Position numbers and translations under genes: made by a program. This document shows positions 33,272 through 42,270 of a DNA stretch of 64,000 nucleotides, one piece after another. How positions within the stretch are numbered: position 1 is the first letter of the stretch; the number at the start of each line of letters is the position of its first letter. The DNA is taken from positions 62,001 through 126,000 of the forward strand of contig CABYYJ010000001.1 in NCBI GenBank assembly GCA_902523185.1, given 5' to 3'. The notes under the pieces are model-generated. The model saw only the letters and a program-made list of their open reading frames with translations, searched no databases and was not told the DNA's origin. The stretch is from an uncultured Pelagibacteraceae bacterium. GTDB taxonomy: Bacteria > Pseudomonadota > Alphaproteobacteria > Pelagibacterales > Pelagibacteraceae.

Positions 33272-34333
33272 CTGTGTACATTATTTTCATTAAGTATTAA
33301 TTTAAATGCTATGGAAAAACCGTATCATCATATTTATAAAGACGGAAAATTATATGCTTTTAGAAACCTTGAAGGGGGTCCAAAAAGAGACCCTAATTTT
33401 AAATGGGATTGGAAAGTTTTTAGGGAGGAAAAAAAGAAACTTAAGATTGATTATCCACCTGAACATGTAATAGATAAACAGTTAGTTTTAAAAAATCTTG
33501 AAAAGCATAAATCTGACTCATATGTAATGTGGCTTGATCACGCGAGCTTTATAATTAAACTTGGGGATACTACAATTATTACTGATCCAGTTTTCGAAAA
33601 AAATTATGGACCTATGATATTTGGTCCAAAGAAATACATAGAGTCCCCTTTAACTCTAAAAGAACTTCCTAAGATAGATTTATTTTTGTTGACACACAAT
33701 CATTATGATCACATGAGTATTCGTACGATAAAAAACTTTCCTTATAAGAATACTAAAGTTCTTGTGCCTCTTAAACTTGGGAAATATTTCACAAAAAATG
33801 GATATAAAAAAAGTACTGTCAAAGAAATGGATTGGTTTGATAAAATTAAAATTAATGATGAAATCACAGTTACAATGCTTCCAAGTCAACATTGGTCCAA
33901 ACGGTGGATCTGGGGAGATGGAAATACCAATAGATCACTTTGGGGGAGCTTTTTAATTGAATACAAAGGTAAAAAAATCTTTTTTGCTTGTGATACTGGA
34001 CCAGCACCATTTTACAAGGAGTTAGGAAAAAAATTTGGTCCTATTGATTTGGGTTTTGGAAATTTGGGTGCTTACAATTTCTATCCAATTATTCCAGTCA
34101 AGGACAAATCTACAGCTCACGCAAATCCTGAAGAGCTTTTATCTTTAATGAAAGACTTAAAAGTAAAAAAGGTTATAGGAATGCATTGGGGAACAGCAAT
34201 ATTAAGTTTGGAACCAATTTGGGAACCTCCTGTAAGATTTAAAGAAAATGCTGAAAAGTTTGGCTACAAAAAAGAGGAGGCAATTATATTTAAAATTGGT
34301 GAGATTAAAAAATTAAATGATCTTATCAACTAG
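33254..34333 (+). CDS. Exported metallo-beta-lactamase-fold hydrolase (NAPE-PLD/UlaG-like)
   Basis: 359 residues from the ATG in the hairpin loop; this gives a compact signal peptide (MRIPLILCTLFSLSINLNA). A TTG start 21 bases earlier is the alternative. Metal motifs: THNHYDHMS (HxHxDH), SQHWSKR, FACDTGPAPF and GMHWGT. The overall layout (LDHASFIIKLGDTTIITDPVF) matches the NAPE-phospholipase D/YtnP-like branch, so a phosphodiester lipid substrate is possible. Position in the envelope is inferred from the signal. Confidence 0.85.
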   Translation: MRIPLILCTLFSLSINLNAMEKPYHHIYKDGKLYAFRNLEGGPKRDPNFKWDWKVFREEKKKLKIDYPPEHVIDKQLVLKNLEKHKSDSYVMWLDHASFIIKLGDTTIITDPVFEKNYGPMIFGPKKYIESPLTLKELPKIDLFLLTHNHYDHMSIRTIKNFPYKNTKVLVPLKLGKYFTKNGYKKSTVKEMDWFDKIKINDEITVTMLPSQHWSKRWIWGDGNTNRSLWGSFLIEYKGKKIFFACDTGPAPFYKELGKKFGPIDLGFGNLGAYNFYPIIPVKDKSTAHANPEELLSLMKDLKVKKVIGMHWGTAILSLEPIWEPPVRFKENAEKFGYKKEEAIIFKIGEIKKLNDLIN

Positions 34334-35531
34334 CTTTTCTTTTATTTCTTTCTCTGTCTAGTAAAGCCGTCAGAGAGTCCACCATAAAATCTGAGGCATC
34401 AAAGATCTGATCTCTCTTAAATTCTTTAGATATATTTTTTTCTGGGTCAGTTTTATCCTCAATAACTATCCCTTCAGAAGGAGAATCGTCTTTCAAATAA
34501 ATACAAATGAGCCATTCATTTTCAGGTGTATCATCCCATTTTATATATATTGAACTCTCTTCTATTCTTTTATCAATACACCTCATAATAGGAAGATGTT
34601 TACTTAAATACCTTTTTGAGATCATGAAACAAAGTGAATGGGAGGCTCTATAGAAAGATTCAAGTGCATACTCTACCTTCTCTCTCTCTTCGTTATAAAC
34701 TCTCTCTTTCTCTAATAATATTTCTTTAGTATCACTATCTTTTACTTCAACACCAAATTGAGTTAGTCGTTCTCTAATTGCTTCTTCAACTTTTTGTTGT
34801 CTTAAAGCTTTATATTTCTCTTTAATTTTATCTATACGCAGTTTAACTTCTTCGTAAGACTCTCTTTGTTGGCCTAGAACATATTTTGAAAGAGCTTGAA
34901 CTTCTTTTTCCTCTCTACGTACAAAACTCTCAATTTTCTTTTCAAGTTTAATTTGTTCTAAAAATTTCCTTTGCTTTTCAGCTCGTTCTCTTCTGAGTTC
35001 AGCTTGATCCTCTCTTAAAAATCTTTTTAGGTCAATTGATAATTGACGGCTTAATTCTTTTTCTTGTTTAAGCTCTAACGCTTTAGCTTTAAGTGCTATT
35101 TCCTCTTGTTGCATAAACCGTTTTCTTGCTTCTATTTTTTCTCTTTCCATTTCTTTTATTTTTTTCTCTTTTTGTTTTACCCTTTCTTCTTGAATAACTT
35201 TTTTAATATTTGAAACTCGATTAGAAATACCTTGAAAAAAATTCTGCAAAGATTGGTCAAGGTTTAAATTGAACCTAAGCATTGATTTAACTTTGTCACT
35301 CAATCTTAAAAGGCTTGATATAACTGCTCTTGTTTTTTGTTTTTTTTTTCTTTTCGATCTTCGAAATTTAATTTTATTTTTTTTAAATTTTATTTTTCTA
35401 CTTTTATTTTTGATTGATTTTTTTGATTTTATTGTTGCAATTTTTTTGGTTTTTTTATTGCTTTTTTTAGGTTTTGCTCTAATTGATTTTATTGACTTAA
35501 TTTTCTTAAGTTTCTTTTTTTTTCTTTTCAT
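34326..35531 (-). CDS. Lys-rich coiled-coil protein of unknown function
   Basis: A 401-residue protein in three parts: residues 1-70 are about half Lys/Arg, resembling a histone-like tail; 105-290 is a long charged coiled coil (EEERVKQKEKKIKEMEREK and similar); 290-401 is a mixed, probably folded domain (SLCFMISKRYLSKHLPIMRC, then WDDTPENEWLICIYLKDDSP). No signal peptide or span. It overlaps the metallo-hydrolase end by 8 bases tail to tail. The basic tail could bind nucleic acid or the inner membrane. Family not recognised. Confidence 0.75.
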   Translation of the reverse strand: MKRKKKKLKKIKSIKSIRAKPKKSNKKTKKIATIKSKKSIKNKSRKIKFKKNKIKFRRSKRKKKQKTRAVISSLLRLSDKVKSMLRFNLNLDQSLQNFFQGISNRVSNIKKVIQEERVKQKEKKIKEMEREKIEARKRFMQQEEIALKAKALELKQEKELSRQLSIDLKRFLREDQAELRRERAEKQRKFLEQIKLEKKIESFVRREEKEVQALSKYVLGQQRESYEEVKLRIDKIKEKYKALRQQKVEEAIRERLTQFGVEVKDSDTKEILLEKERVYNEEREKVEYALESFYRASHSLCFMISKRYLSKHLPIMRCIDKRIEESSIYIKWDDTPENEWLICIYLKDDSPSEGIVIEDKTDPEKNISKEFKRDQIFDASDFMVDSLTALLDRERNKRKAS

Positions 35532-35556
35532 ACTCTTACTTATTTAATAACAGTTT

Positions 35557-36762
35557 TCAGGAATAAAGGTAGTTTCTTGTTCTTTTGGCGTTGTTAAAGT
35601 TTTTCACAATTTGTAATTGAAAAACAACTAGGTCTCTATATTTGAAAGCCGCTTCACAAGATGCCATATAGTATTCATAGCATTTTACAAATTTTTCATC
35701 GAATAGATCTTTTACTTTATTTTTATTAGCCAAGAAACGTTTTAACCAACTTTCGAGGGTTTTATCGTAGTGCCTAATTAAAGTCTCTATATCGTTCACA
35801 ATTAATCCGGTTTTTTCTATTGGATTGATAATTTGACTCAATGAAGGACAAACCCCTCCTGGAAAAATATATTTTTGAATGAAAAGATTAGCCGGTGAGG
35901 GTTTGTCTACTACACCAATAGTATGAAGTAAGAATATTCCATCATCTTTCAAAACTTCATTCATTTTTTTAAAAAAAATATTATAGAATTTACGTCCAAA
36001 ATGTTCAAAAGCGCCAACTGAAACGCACCTGTCAAATGAACCTGTAACATTTCTATAATCCATAATCTCAAACTTAACTTGATTATCTAAATTTAGTTTT
36101 TTTGCTTTTTTTTTGCAGTAATCTAATTGATTGTCACTTAAAGTAATTCCTAGGACTTCACATCCCTTTTGTTTAGCCATTTCAAAAGCAAGTCCGCCCC
36201 AACCACATCCAACATCTAAAACTCTCATGCCAGGTTTAATATCTAATTTTTTAATTATATGATCTACTTTATTTTGTTGGGACTCTTCTAGTGTTTTTGT
36301 ATCATCAAACCACATGCCCATAGAATATTGACGTAAATTTTTATCTAAAAATAAATCATAAAGCTTTTCTCCTTTAGGGCCACCCACATCGTAGTGATAT
36401 TCAATATTTTTTTTTGATTTACCTGGAAGATTAAAATTTGTTAAAGTTCTCCAAATACCATATATTTTTTTTAAAATTAGACTTGGTAAAGTAATTTCAG
36501 TTCTTCCAAGATTTTTAACAAAGACTAAAATAAACTCTCGTAAAGAGGCATTCTCAATTACAAGTTCTTTGTTCATGTAAGCTTCCGGAAAAGCTATCTC
36601 GGGAAATAATATTAATTTAGCGCAAAGACTCTCCTTAAAAATTTTTAAGGTAATTGGTTTTTCTGATCTTGGGTTACCACAAATGTATTTTTGGCCCCTA
36701 GGATCAACCAGTATTATTCCGTCTTCTTTATATATTTTAGATAAGACTCTAGCCAATATCAT
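35557..36762 (-). CDS. cfa: Cyclopropane-fatty-acyl-phospholipid synthase
   Basis: SAM-dependent enzyme that makes cyclopropane rings in membrane fatty acids (or a related lipid methyltransferase). The 401-residue chain has the lipid-binding N-domain, the linker YHYDVGGPKGEKLYDLFLD, the SAM site VLDVGCGWGGLAFEMA, the bicarbonate/active-site segment SVGAFEHFG, and FIQKYIFPGG. It follows the DapA-like gene by two bases. Lipid specificity is unproven. Confidence 0.92.
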   Translation of the reverse strand: MILARVLSKIYKEDGIILVDPRGQKYICGNPRSEKPITLKIFKESLCAKLILFPEIAFPEAYMNKELVIENASLREFILVFVKNLGRTEITLPSLILKKIYGIWRTLTNFNLPGKSKKNIEYHYDVGGPKGEKLYDLFLDKNLRQYSMGMWFDDTKTLEESQQNKVDHIIKKLDIKPGMRVLDVGCGWGGLAFEMAKQKGCEVLGITLSDNQLDYCKKKAKKLNLDNQVKFEIMDYRNVTGSFDRCVSVGAFEHFGRKFYNIFFKKMNEVLKDDGIFLLHTIGVVDKPSPANLFIQKYIFPGGVCPSLSQIINPIEKTGLIVNDIETLIRHYDKTLESWLKRFLANKNKVKDLFDEKFVKCYEYYMASCEAAFKYRDLVVFQLQIVKNFNNAKRTRNYLYS

Positions 36763-36764
36763 AA

Positions 36765-37649
36765 TTAAGCCGCTAAGTTTTTTTTACTAGTAAATTTAAG
36801 TTTATTTAATTTTTCAATAAGTTCTTTGCTTTTTTCCTTACTTAATAAAGTTAGCGGGGGCAACATATTCTTATAATTCTTATCTTTAATCGAATGAAAA
36901 CTATGCAAAGCTGATATCAGGTTATATTGATCAAATGTCTCTCTTACAGCTATTAGTTGATCATTTTTAGTCTGTTGACTTTTATTTTCAAAATCATCAA
37001 ATACTTTTCTAGCTATGGAGTGAGTTACATTTGTTACTGCAGAAATACATCCGGAACATCCAAGTTTTAATCCCTTGAGCAACTTTGCTTCTGATCCTGG
37101 AAACATCAAAAAATTTGATATTTTTAAAGTTTCAAATAAGTTATAACTAGAGTCTTTGCAACCAATTATGTTTTCTGGAAATGCTTTAACAAGCTTTGTT
37201 ACTGCTTCAGCTGAAAACTTGTAGCCACTTAATTTTTCAAAATTATATAAAATTATTTTTGCTTTAGGTGTTGCAGTTATTATTTTCTTGTAAAATTCAA
37301 AAACTCCCTCATCGGTATTTCCTATATAATATGCAGGAGGCATAATTAAAAAATCTCTAAATTCATACTCCATTGCATATTTTATTAAATCAATATTATC
37401 ATTTAGAGAATTACATCCAGTTCCCAAAAAAAATTGTTTTCTCAATTTATGACTAGCAATTTTTGAGATAAATTCTTTTTTTTCTTGCAAAGCAAGTAGC
37501 TGACTTGCTCCCGTTGACCCAAAGAAAAAAACCCCTGTGCAACCTTTTTTGATTAAATGTTCACCATGAAAAATCGTAGCCTCGACATTTAATGTTAAGT
37601 CTTTATTTAAAACACTTAAACTAGCTGCGTATACACCTCGTTTGATCAT
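36765..37649 (-). CDS. DapA/NAL-family aldolase (dihydrodipicolinate synthase-like)
   Basis: Class I aldolase of 294 residues. Schiff-base Lys in IIGCKDSS, the Tyr of IILYNF, and the pyruvate loop GSTGASQLLALQEK (canonical GTTGE) are present. The loop has Ala where Glu is usual, and the family includes dihydrodipicolinate synthase, N-acetylneuraminate lyase and sugar-acid aldolases. The divergence and company of cfa suggest it is not the main lysine enzyme. Specificity unknown. Confidence 0.85.
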   Translation of the reverse strand: MIKRGVYAASLSVLNKDLTLNVEATIFHGEHLIKKGCTGVFFFGSTGASQLLALQEKKEFISKIASHKLRKQFFLGTGCNSLNDNIDLIKYAMEYEFRDFLIMPPAYYIGNTDEGVFEFYKKIITATPKAKIILYNFEKLSGYKFSAEAVTKLVKAFPENIIGCKDSSYNLFETLKISNFLMFPGSEAKLLKGLKLGCSGCISAVTNVTHSIARKVFDDFENKSQQTKNDQLIAVRETFDQYNLISALHSFHSIKDKNYKNMLPPLTLLSKEKSKELIEKLNKLKFTSKKNLAA

Positions 37650-37696
37650 CTTATTGTCCCAATTTATTGCAATAAAATATAATATAAGTTTTAAAA

Positions 37697-38659
37697 ATGA
37701 AAGTTCTGATTCTCATAAATAAAGTAGGCCTGGGAGACTGTATAATTCACATAAATTATATCCATGAAATTTCGAAAAAATATGGAAAACCTGTTTCAAT
37801 ATTAGCTAAAGAAAATACAAGAGCAAAACATCTTTTTCTGGATGATCCTCATATTAGTGAAGTAATAACATTAGATCGTTTAAATGACAATAACGGTTGC
37901 CATGATGGTCTTTATGGGTTTTTTAAATTAGCAAAAGATATAAAAGAGAAAAAATTTGATAAAGTATTTATCTTTAATAGTTCAATAAGATATTTTTTAA
38001 TTTGTAAATTTGCGGGTATAAAAAAAATAGCTCAATATCCGTTATTTAAAAAAAAAGGACAACACGTAGTTAATACTGCAAAAATTTTTACTGAAAATGA
38101 ACTAAATAAAATTGTATCAACGCAACCAAAGCTGTTAATTAGCGAAAAAAAAATTTTAGAAGCAAGAAAAGATATATCTCAAAGTCATAAAAATATTGTT
38201 TTAGGAGTAAGCGCATCTGGACCAACAAAGCGCTGGAATATCAAAAATTTTATAAAATTAATGGAAAAAATAAATGAAAAATACCCCTCGAAATTTTATT
38301 TAGCTGCTGGAAAAAATGATCAACAGTTAATAGATGAAATATTAAACTCAAATATTGGAATGAATTGTATTTCTTTAAATAATTTCAAGATAAGTGAGAT
38401 GTTACCTATAATAGCTAATTGTAATTTGTATTGTGGAAATGATACTGGGTTTATGCACATTAGTGCGGCTTTAAATTTAAAAACTGTAGCTTTGTTTATG
38501 GATAGTCCGGTTCTTGCTTATGGAAAGTACTCAGAAAATATTAATGTAATAATTCCAGAGGGTGAGACAGAGGAAACAACAACTCACGATACTCTAGGTG
38601 CAAAAAAGATTTCTTTTGACAAAATTTACAATAAATGTGTGGAGCTTTTATCTAACTAA
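37697..38659 (+). CDS. GT9 (heptosyltransferase-like) glycosyltransferase
   Basis: GT-B enzyme of 320 residues resembling ADP-heptose:LPS heptosyltransferases. The N-terminus LILINKVGLGDCIIHINYI corresponds to the canonical GD.. acceptor loop; SASGPTKRWNIKNFIKLMEKI and YCGNDTGFMHISAALNLKTVALF form the donor site. Likely acts on LPS core or other cell-surface sugars. TATAAT lies 13 bases before the ATG. It ends 8 bases inside the J-domain gene, tail to tail. Confidence 0.87.
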   Translation: MKVLILINKVGLGDCIIHINYIHEISKKYGKPVSILAKENTRAKHLFLDDPHISEVITLDRLNDNNGCHDGLYGFFKLAKDIKEKKFDKVFIFNSSIRYFLICKFAGIKKIAQYPLFKKKGQHVVNTAKIFTENELNKIVSTQPKLLISEKKILEARKDISQSHKNIVLGVSASGPTKRWNIKNFIKLMEKINEKYPSKFYLAAGKNDQQLIDEILNSNIGMNCISLNNFKISEMLPIIANCNLYCGNDTGFMHISAALNLKTVALFMDSPVLAYGKYSENINVIIPEGETEETTTHDTLGAKKISFDKIYNKCVELLSN

Positions 38660-39164
38660 AATCAGTTTTAATTATTTTTTCTTTAGCTTCATTTACTAAC
38701 TGACTCAATCTAGAACTGTCCACATTTCGGTTCATGTCAGGATGAATTTTTTTTTGTAATTGATTAGCAGCTTTTAAAACTTCTTCTTTGCTTACTCCTC
38801 TTTTAAGACCTAATAATTTATAAGCCTCTTCTGATGTAAGACCTGATGAGCCTTGAGTTTGACCGAACTGTCCTTGGGAAAACCTACCAGAATTGTTTTT
38901 CATAAACTGTATTAATCTATACAACTGATAAAATTGTAGTGCTGTAAATCCTTTTATCTTCAGCCCAGAAAGCAAGATCAGCCACATTGGAAGACTAAAA
39001 ATGAATTTGCCACCGATCGTAAATAAAATAGCTAGAATTAATGATATATAAACCGCAATTTTTTTTATGTTAGTAGCTATCTTTTTTGAACTAGCCCTAG
39101 CGAACCAATTTAGAAAAAGGTAGATTAAGACGAAAATGATAATTCCCAACAAAAACAAATTCAT
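38652..39164 (-). CDS. Membrane-anchored J-domain protein (Tim14/DjlA-like)
   Basis: 170 residues: an N-terminal span (LFLLGIIIFVLIYLFLNWF), a second hydrophobic hairpin (IAVYISLILAILFTIGGKFIFSLPMWLILLSG), a Gly/Gln-rich linker (GRFSQGQFGQTQGSSGL) and a C-terminal J domain with the HPD motif in KIHPDMN. The arrangement is close to alphaproteobacterial relatives of mitochondrial Tim14/Pam18, which bring DnaK to the membrane. The J domain is short but intact. Confidence 0.87.
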   Translation of the reverse strand: MNLFLLGIIIFVLIYLFLNWFARASSKKIATNIKKIAVYISLILAILFTIGGKFIFSLPMWLILLSGLKIKGFTALQFYQLYRLIQFMKNNSGRFSQGQFGQTQGSSGLTSEEAYKLLGLKRGVSKEEVLKAANQLQKKIHPDMNRNVDSSRLSQLVNEAKEKIIKTDFS

Positions 39165-39169
39165 ATAAT
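39164..39169 (+). promoter_or_regulatory. -10 element TATAAT, eight bases before the oligopeptidase ATG
   Basis: TATAAT followed by TTTTAAGT and ATG predicts a leader of at most a couple of bases. It overlaps the start codon of the divergent J-domain gene. Confidence 0.45.
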
Positions 39170-39177
39170 TTTTAAGT

Positions 39178-41262
39178 ATGAATATACCAAAACTTAAGAA
39201 AATAAAGACTACGAAAAATTATCACGGGATCCCACTAGAAGATGATTATTCGTGGGTTGATCAGCCAAATATCCTTGAAGTTTTAAAGGATCCAAAAAAG
39301 TTGAATACTGAAGTCAAAGATTACATAGAAGCTAATAACAAAATAACTGAAAACTACTTTGAAGACGTTAAAGAATTACAGAAAAATTTATTTAACGAAA
39401 TCAAAGGAAAGATTAAATTGGATGATACTGGATTAAAATATAAAGATAAAAAATACTATTATTGGACTAAAACAGAAGCCGAGGGTAATTACGGTAAGAG
39501 AATGAGGCAGCTCATTGATGGTTCTAAAACTGAAGAGGTATTTTTTGATGGTGATTTAGAGAAAAGGAAATCTGGTTCTGAATATTTTGGAGTTGGAACT
39601 GTAAGTGCTTCTTATTGTGATAATTTTATTGCTTATTCTCTAGATTTAAAAGGATCAGAATATTACACAATTTATTTGAGAGATCTTAGAACAGGAAAAA
39701 ACGAAAAAGATGTAATTAAAAATACAAGCGGAGGCATCACCTGGGCCTTGGATAATAAAAGTTTTTTTTATTCAAAATTAGATAAATATCATAGACCAAG
39801 ACAAATATTTAAACATATAGTTGGTACTTCCTCCGATCAAGATCAGCTTATTTTTGAGGAAAAAGATGAAACTTTTACTTGTGGTATAGGTATTACTTCT
39901 GATGAAAAATATTTCATAATTAGCACTTCTGATCATATCACAACTGAGGAATATTTTTTTCCTACTGATGCTAAAGAAATTAATCCTACCCTTTTTAAAA
40001 AAAGAAAAAATGATGTTCGTTACTCTATAGACTCTTGGCAAGGTTATTTTTATGTTCATACCAATGAAGGTGCTAGAGATTATAAAGTGCTCAGATGTAA
40101 GACTAATCAGATAGATAAATTAGAAGTTTTTATCCCCGATAAAAAAGAAACTGTTATCGGTGGGTTTGAATTTTTAGATGATTTTATCCTTAGATCAGAA
40201 AAGTCTGATGCAATACCAAAACTTTTTGTAAGAAATATTAATACTAACAAAGAAGAAGAAATTAAAATTTCGGATGAGCCAATAGGTGTTCCTGGTGTTT
40301 CTTTAATGCAAAGAGATACAAATACTACGATGATAAGGGTTGGTTGGGAGAGTATGGCTACTCCAGGAAGAGTTTATGAGTATGATATTGTCACTAAAGA
40401 AAAAAAATTAGTTAAAGAAACAGAAATTCCATCTGGCCACGATCCTAGCAAATATGTGGTGGAAAGAATAAAAGCTCGATCACATGATGGTCGTATGGTT
40501 CCAATCAGTTTAGTAAGATTAAAAGATTCAAAACAAGATGGAAAGTCAAAAGTCTTACTCTACAGCTACGGAGCTTATAAACATTCGGTTAATTGTTCAT
40601 TTAGTGCCTCAAGATTTTGTCTTATAGATAGAGGAATTATTTTTGCAATAGCTCATGTTAGAGGCGGAGGTGACCTTGGTGATAGCTGGCACACGGAAGG
40701 TAAAAAAAAATTAAAGAAAAATACTTTTCTAGACTATGTGGCATGTGCTAATCATTTAATTGAACAAAGATATACTTATAAGGGTGGAATTTGTTTTTAC
40801 GGTGGATCAGCTGGAGGTCTTACAGGTGGAGCGGTAGCTAACATTTCTCCAGATTTATTTTTCGGAATGCTTTTATTGGTGCCTTTCGTAGACACTATGA
40901 CCACAATGTTAAACGAAAAATTACCATTAACTCCAGGAGAATGGGAGATGTGGGGAAACCCAATTAAGAGTAAAGAATATTTTGAATATATTTTATCTTA
41001 TTCACCGTATAATAATATTGAAAAAAAAGATTACCCTCATATGCTTATAACAACATCTTTGTTCGATAATCGTGTCCTTTACTCAGAACCTGTAAAGTAT
41101 GTTGCAAAACTTAGAGATTTGAAAAGTGATAATAATACTCAGTTACTTAAGTGCAAAATGGAGGCAGCCGGTCATGGTGGAATGTCAGGCCGCGACAATG
41201 CTATCACTGAACTAGCTGAAGAATATTCTTTTATTTTAAAAACTGCAAAGATTTTAAAATAA
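39178..41262 (+). CDS. ptrB: Prolyl oligopeptidase family protease (oligopeptidase B-like)
   Basis: S9A serine peptidase of 694 residues, full length. The N-terminal beta-propeller (about 80-400) gates the C-terminal alpha/beta-hydrolase with YGGSAGG (nucleophile Ser), the Asp of LFDNRVLYSEPVKY and His of AAGHGGMSGR. LLYSYGAYK, AHVRGGGDLGDSWHTEG and the PLTPGEWEMWGNP segment are diagnostic of oligopeptidase B, which cuts small peptides after Arg/Lys. No signal peptide, so cytosolic peptide recycling is likely. Confidence 0.93.
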   Translation: MNIPKLKKIKTTKNYHGIPLEDDYSWVDQPNILEVLKDPKKLNTEVKDYIEANNKITENYFEDVKELQKNLFNEIKGKIKLDDTGLKYKDKKYYYWTKTEAEGNYGKRMRQLIDGSKTEEVFFDGDLEKRKSGSEYFGVGTVSASYCDNFIAYSLDLKGSEYYTIYLRDLRTGKNEKDVIKNTSGGITWALDNKSFFYSKLDKYHRPRQIFKHIVGTSSDQDQLIFEEKDETFTCGIGITSDEKYFIISTSDHITTEEYFFPTDAKEINPTLFKKRKNDVRYSIDSWQGYFYVHTNEGARDYKVLRCKTNQIDKLEVFIPDKKETVIGGFEFLDDFILRSEKSDAIPKLFVRNINTNKEEEIKISDEPIGVPGVSLMQRDTNTTMIRVGWESMATPGRVYEYDIVTKEKKLVKETEIPSGHDPSKYVVERIKARSHDGRMVPISLVRLKDSKQDGKSKVLLYSYGAYKHSVNCSFSASRFCLIDRGIIFAIAHVRGGGDLGDSWHTEGKKKLKKNTFLDYVACANHLIEQRYTYKGGICFYGGSAGGLTGGAVANISPDLFFGMLLLVPFVDTMTTMLNEKLPLTPGEWEMWGNPIKSKEYFEYILSYSPYNNIEKKDYPHMLITTSLFDNRVLYSEPVKYVAKLRDLKSDNNTQLLKCKMEAAGHGGMSGRDNAITELAEEYSFILKTAKILK

Positions 41263-41266
41263 CGAT

Positions 41267-41294
41267 CTTGAAAAAATAAAAATAATAACCATAT
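41267..41294 (+). promoter_or_regulatory. Heat-shock sigma factor (RpoH)-type promoter of hsp20
   Basis: CTTGAAA (41267-41273) and AACCATAT (41287-41294), 13 bases apart, match the sigma-32 consensus CTTGAAA-N13-17-CCCCATNT. Transcription would start near 41301, leaving a 52-base leader. Confidence 0.72.
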
Positions 41295-41299
41295 CTAAC

Positions 41300-41348
41300 T
41301 TGTTAGTTGCCAAATGGGACTGACATAAAACCTTGCTAACAAAGGAGG
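41300..41348 (+). promoter_or_regulatory. Hsp20 5' leader with inverted repeat abutting the ribosome site
   Basis: TTGTTAG at the predicted 5' end (41300-41306) is complementary to CTAACAA (41336-41342), which touches AGGAGG (41343-41348). An alternative pairing CCTT/AAGG (41331-41334 with 41342-41345) would cover part of the ribosome site. Two exclusive folds near the SD are what an RNA thermometer needs; function is inference. Confidence 0.4.
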
Positions 41349-41352
41349 ATAT

Positions 41353-41793
41353 ATGACAAGTAAGGATCTATCGATCTTTAATTCACTTAGACCTTTTAGC
41401 GTAGGCTTCGATGATATGTTCGATCAATTTGAGTCTATGTTAGGGAATGGTAGAGTAGTTCAAAATAATTACCCGCCATACAACATCCGAAAAGCAGGCA
41501 AAGACAAGTATGCTATTGAAGTAGCAGTTGCTGGCTTTAATAAAAATGATGTTGAAGTTGAATATGAAGATAATCTTTTGACTGTAAAGACAAAAGATGT
41601 TGAAAGAAGTGAAAAAAAAGATGGCGATGAAGTTATTCATCGAGGAATATCGCAAAGATCTTTTGCTAGATCGTTCACAATTGCAGATGATGTAAAAGTG
41701 AACGGTGCTGAGCTAAAAGATGGTTTGCTAACTATTTCTTGTGAAAAAATCATCCCTGAAATAAAGAAAAAAAGACTTATTGATATTAAATAA
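41353..41793 (+). CDS. Small heat shock protein Hsp20
   Basis: ATP-independent holdase chaperone of the IbpA type, 146 residues. The N-terminal arm (LRPFSVGFDDMFDQFE) is typical; the alpha-crystallin domain spans about 35-125 (YPPYNIRKAGKDKYAIEVAVAGF, RSFARSFTIADDV, NGAELKDGLLTI), with the C-terminal anchor IIPEIKKKR. AAAGGAGGA precedes the ATG, one of the strongest ribosome sites here. It has its own heat-shock promoter and terminator. Confidence 0.95.
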   Translation: MTSKDLSIFNSLRPFSVGFDDMFDQFESMLGNGRVVQNNYPPYNIRKAGKDKYAIEVAVAGFNKNDVEVEYEDNLLTVKTKDVERSEKKDGDEVIHRGISQRSFARSFTIADDVKVNGAELKDGLLTISCEKIIPEIKKKRLIDIK

Positions 41794-41802
41794 GTTACCC
41801 TT

Positions 41803-41827
41803 ACTTGCGGAGTTTTACTCCGCAGGT
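41803..41827. terminator. Bidirectional terminator between hsp20 and a lipoprotein gene
   Basis: An 11-bp stem (ACTTGCGGAGT with ACTCCGCAGGT, one wobble pair, TTT loop) lies between two convergent gene ends. The flanks are A/T rich on both sides. Confidence 0.78.
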
Positions 41828-41829
41828 AA

Positions 41830-42135
41830 TTAAAAGCAGTTTTTACTGCTAAAACCAACTACAATATTCCTTGGATTTACTTCAAACTTACGCTCACACT
41901 TAATCTTATATTTTTCAGTAATATAAACGTAATTCCTATTTCTAGTTTTTAAAAACTCAACTTTGTCTGGTTGACCGTAAAAACTTTTGAGATCTTCCTC
42001 AGGTTTATTCAACCATTTACTTAATTTTTGTTTCTCTATTTCTGTCGTATCCTCAATTTTTTTTGAAACTGTTTTACAACCGCCTAAAGAAATTATTAAT
42101 AATGTGTATAAAATTGCAAAAAATAATTTTTTCAT
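41830..42135 (-). CDS. Small lipoprotein (101 aa)
   Basis: MKKLFFAILYTLLIISLGGC is a lipoprotein signal with lipobox LGGC, so the mature 82-residue protein is lipid anchored. The body (LNKPEEDLKSFYGQPDKVEFL... RNYVYITEKYKIKCERKF) is like SmpA/BamE-type small lipoproteins in its GxPd turn and short strands, and has two cysteines that may pair. The relation is weak; function unknown. Confidence 0.78.
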   Translation of the reverse strand: MKKLFFAILYTLLIISLGGCKTVSKKIEDTTEIEKQKLSKWLNKPEEDLKSFYGQPDKVEFLKTRNRNYVYITEKYKIKCERKFEVNPRNIVVGFSSKNCF

Positions 42136-42189
42136 CCTAAGCCTTATTTTATAACGAAAAGTTATAAACAGATATATTTACTATTGGTT

Positions 42190-42262
42190 GAATCTTAGCA
42201 GCTATGCCTGATTTATTTAAGATTTTGGTAAATATATAGAGTAATAAACTCTGAATGGAGGT
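42190..42262 (+). promoter_or_regulatory. Candidate structured leader of the purine permease gene
   Basis: The 135-base region before the gene has a 7-bp inverted repeat AATCTTA/TAAGATT (42191-42224) with an internal GCA/TGC hairpin, then a 5-bp hairpin AGAGT/ACTCT (42238-42252) immediately before GGAGG (42257-42261). It does not match the purine riboswitch consensus I know. A regulatory role is inference from position. Confidence 0.35.
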
Positions 42263-42270
42263 TTAATTTT

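Noticed and set aside
35269-35547. Plus-strand frame rich in Leu and Phe, resembling a membrane protein
   Set aside because: It is the mirror of the Lys-rich 5' end of the minus-strand coiled-coil gene (AAA codons read as TTT).
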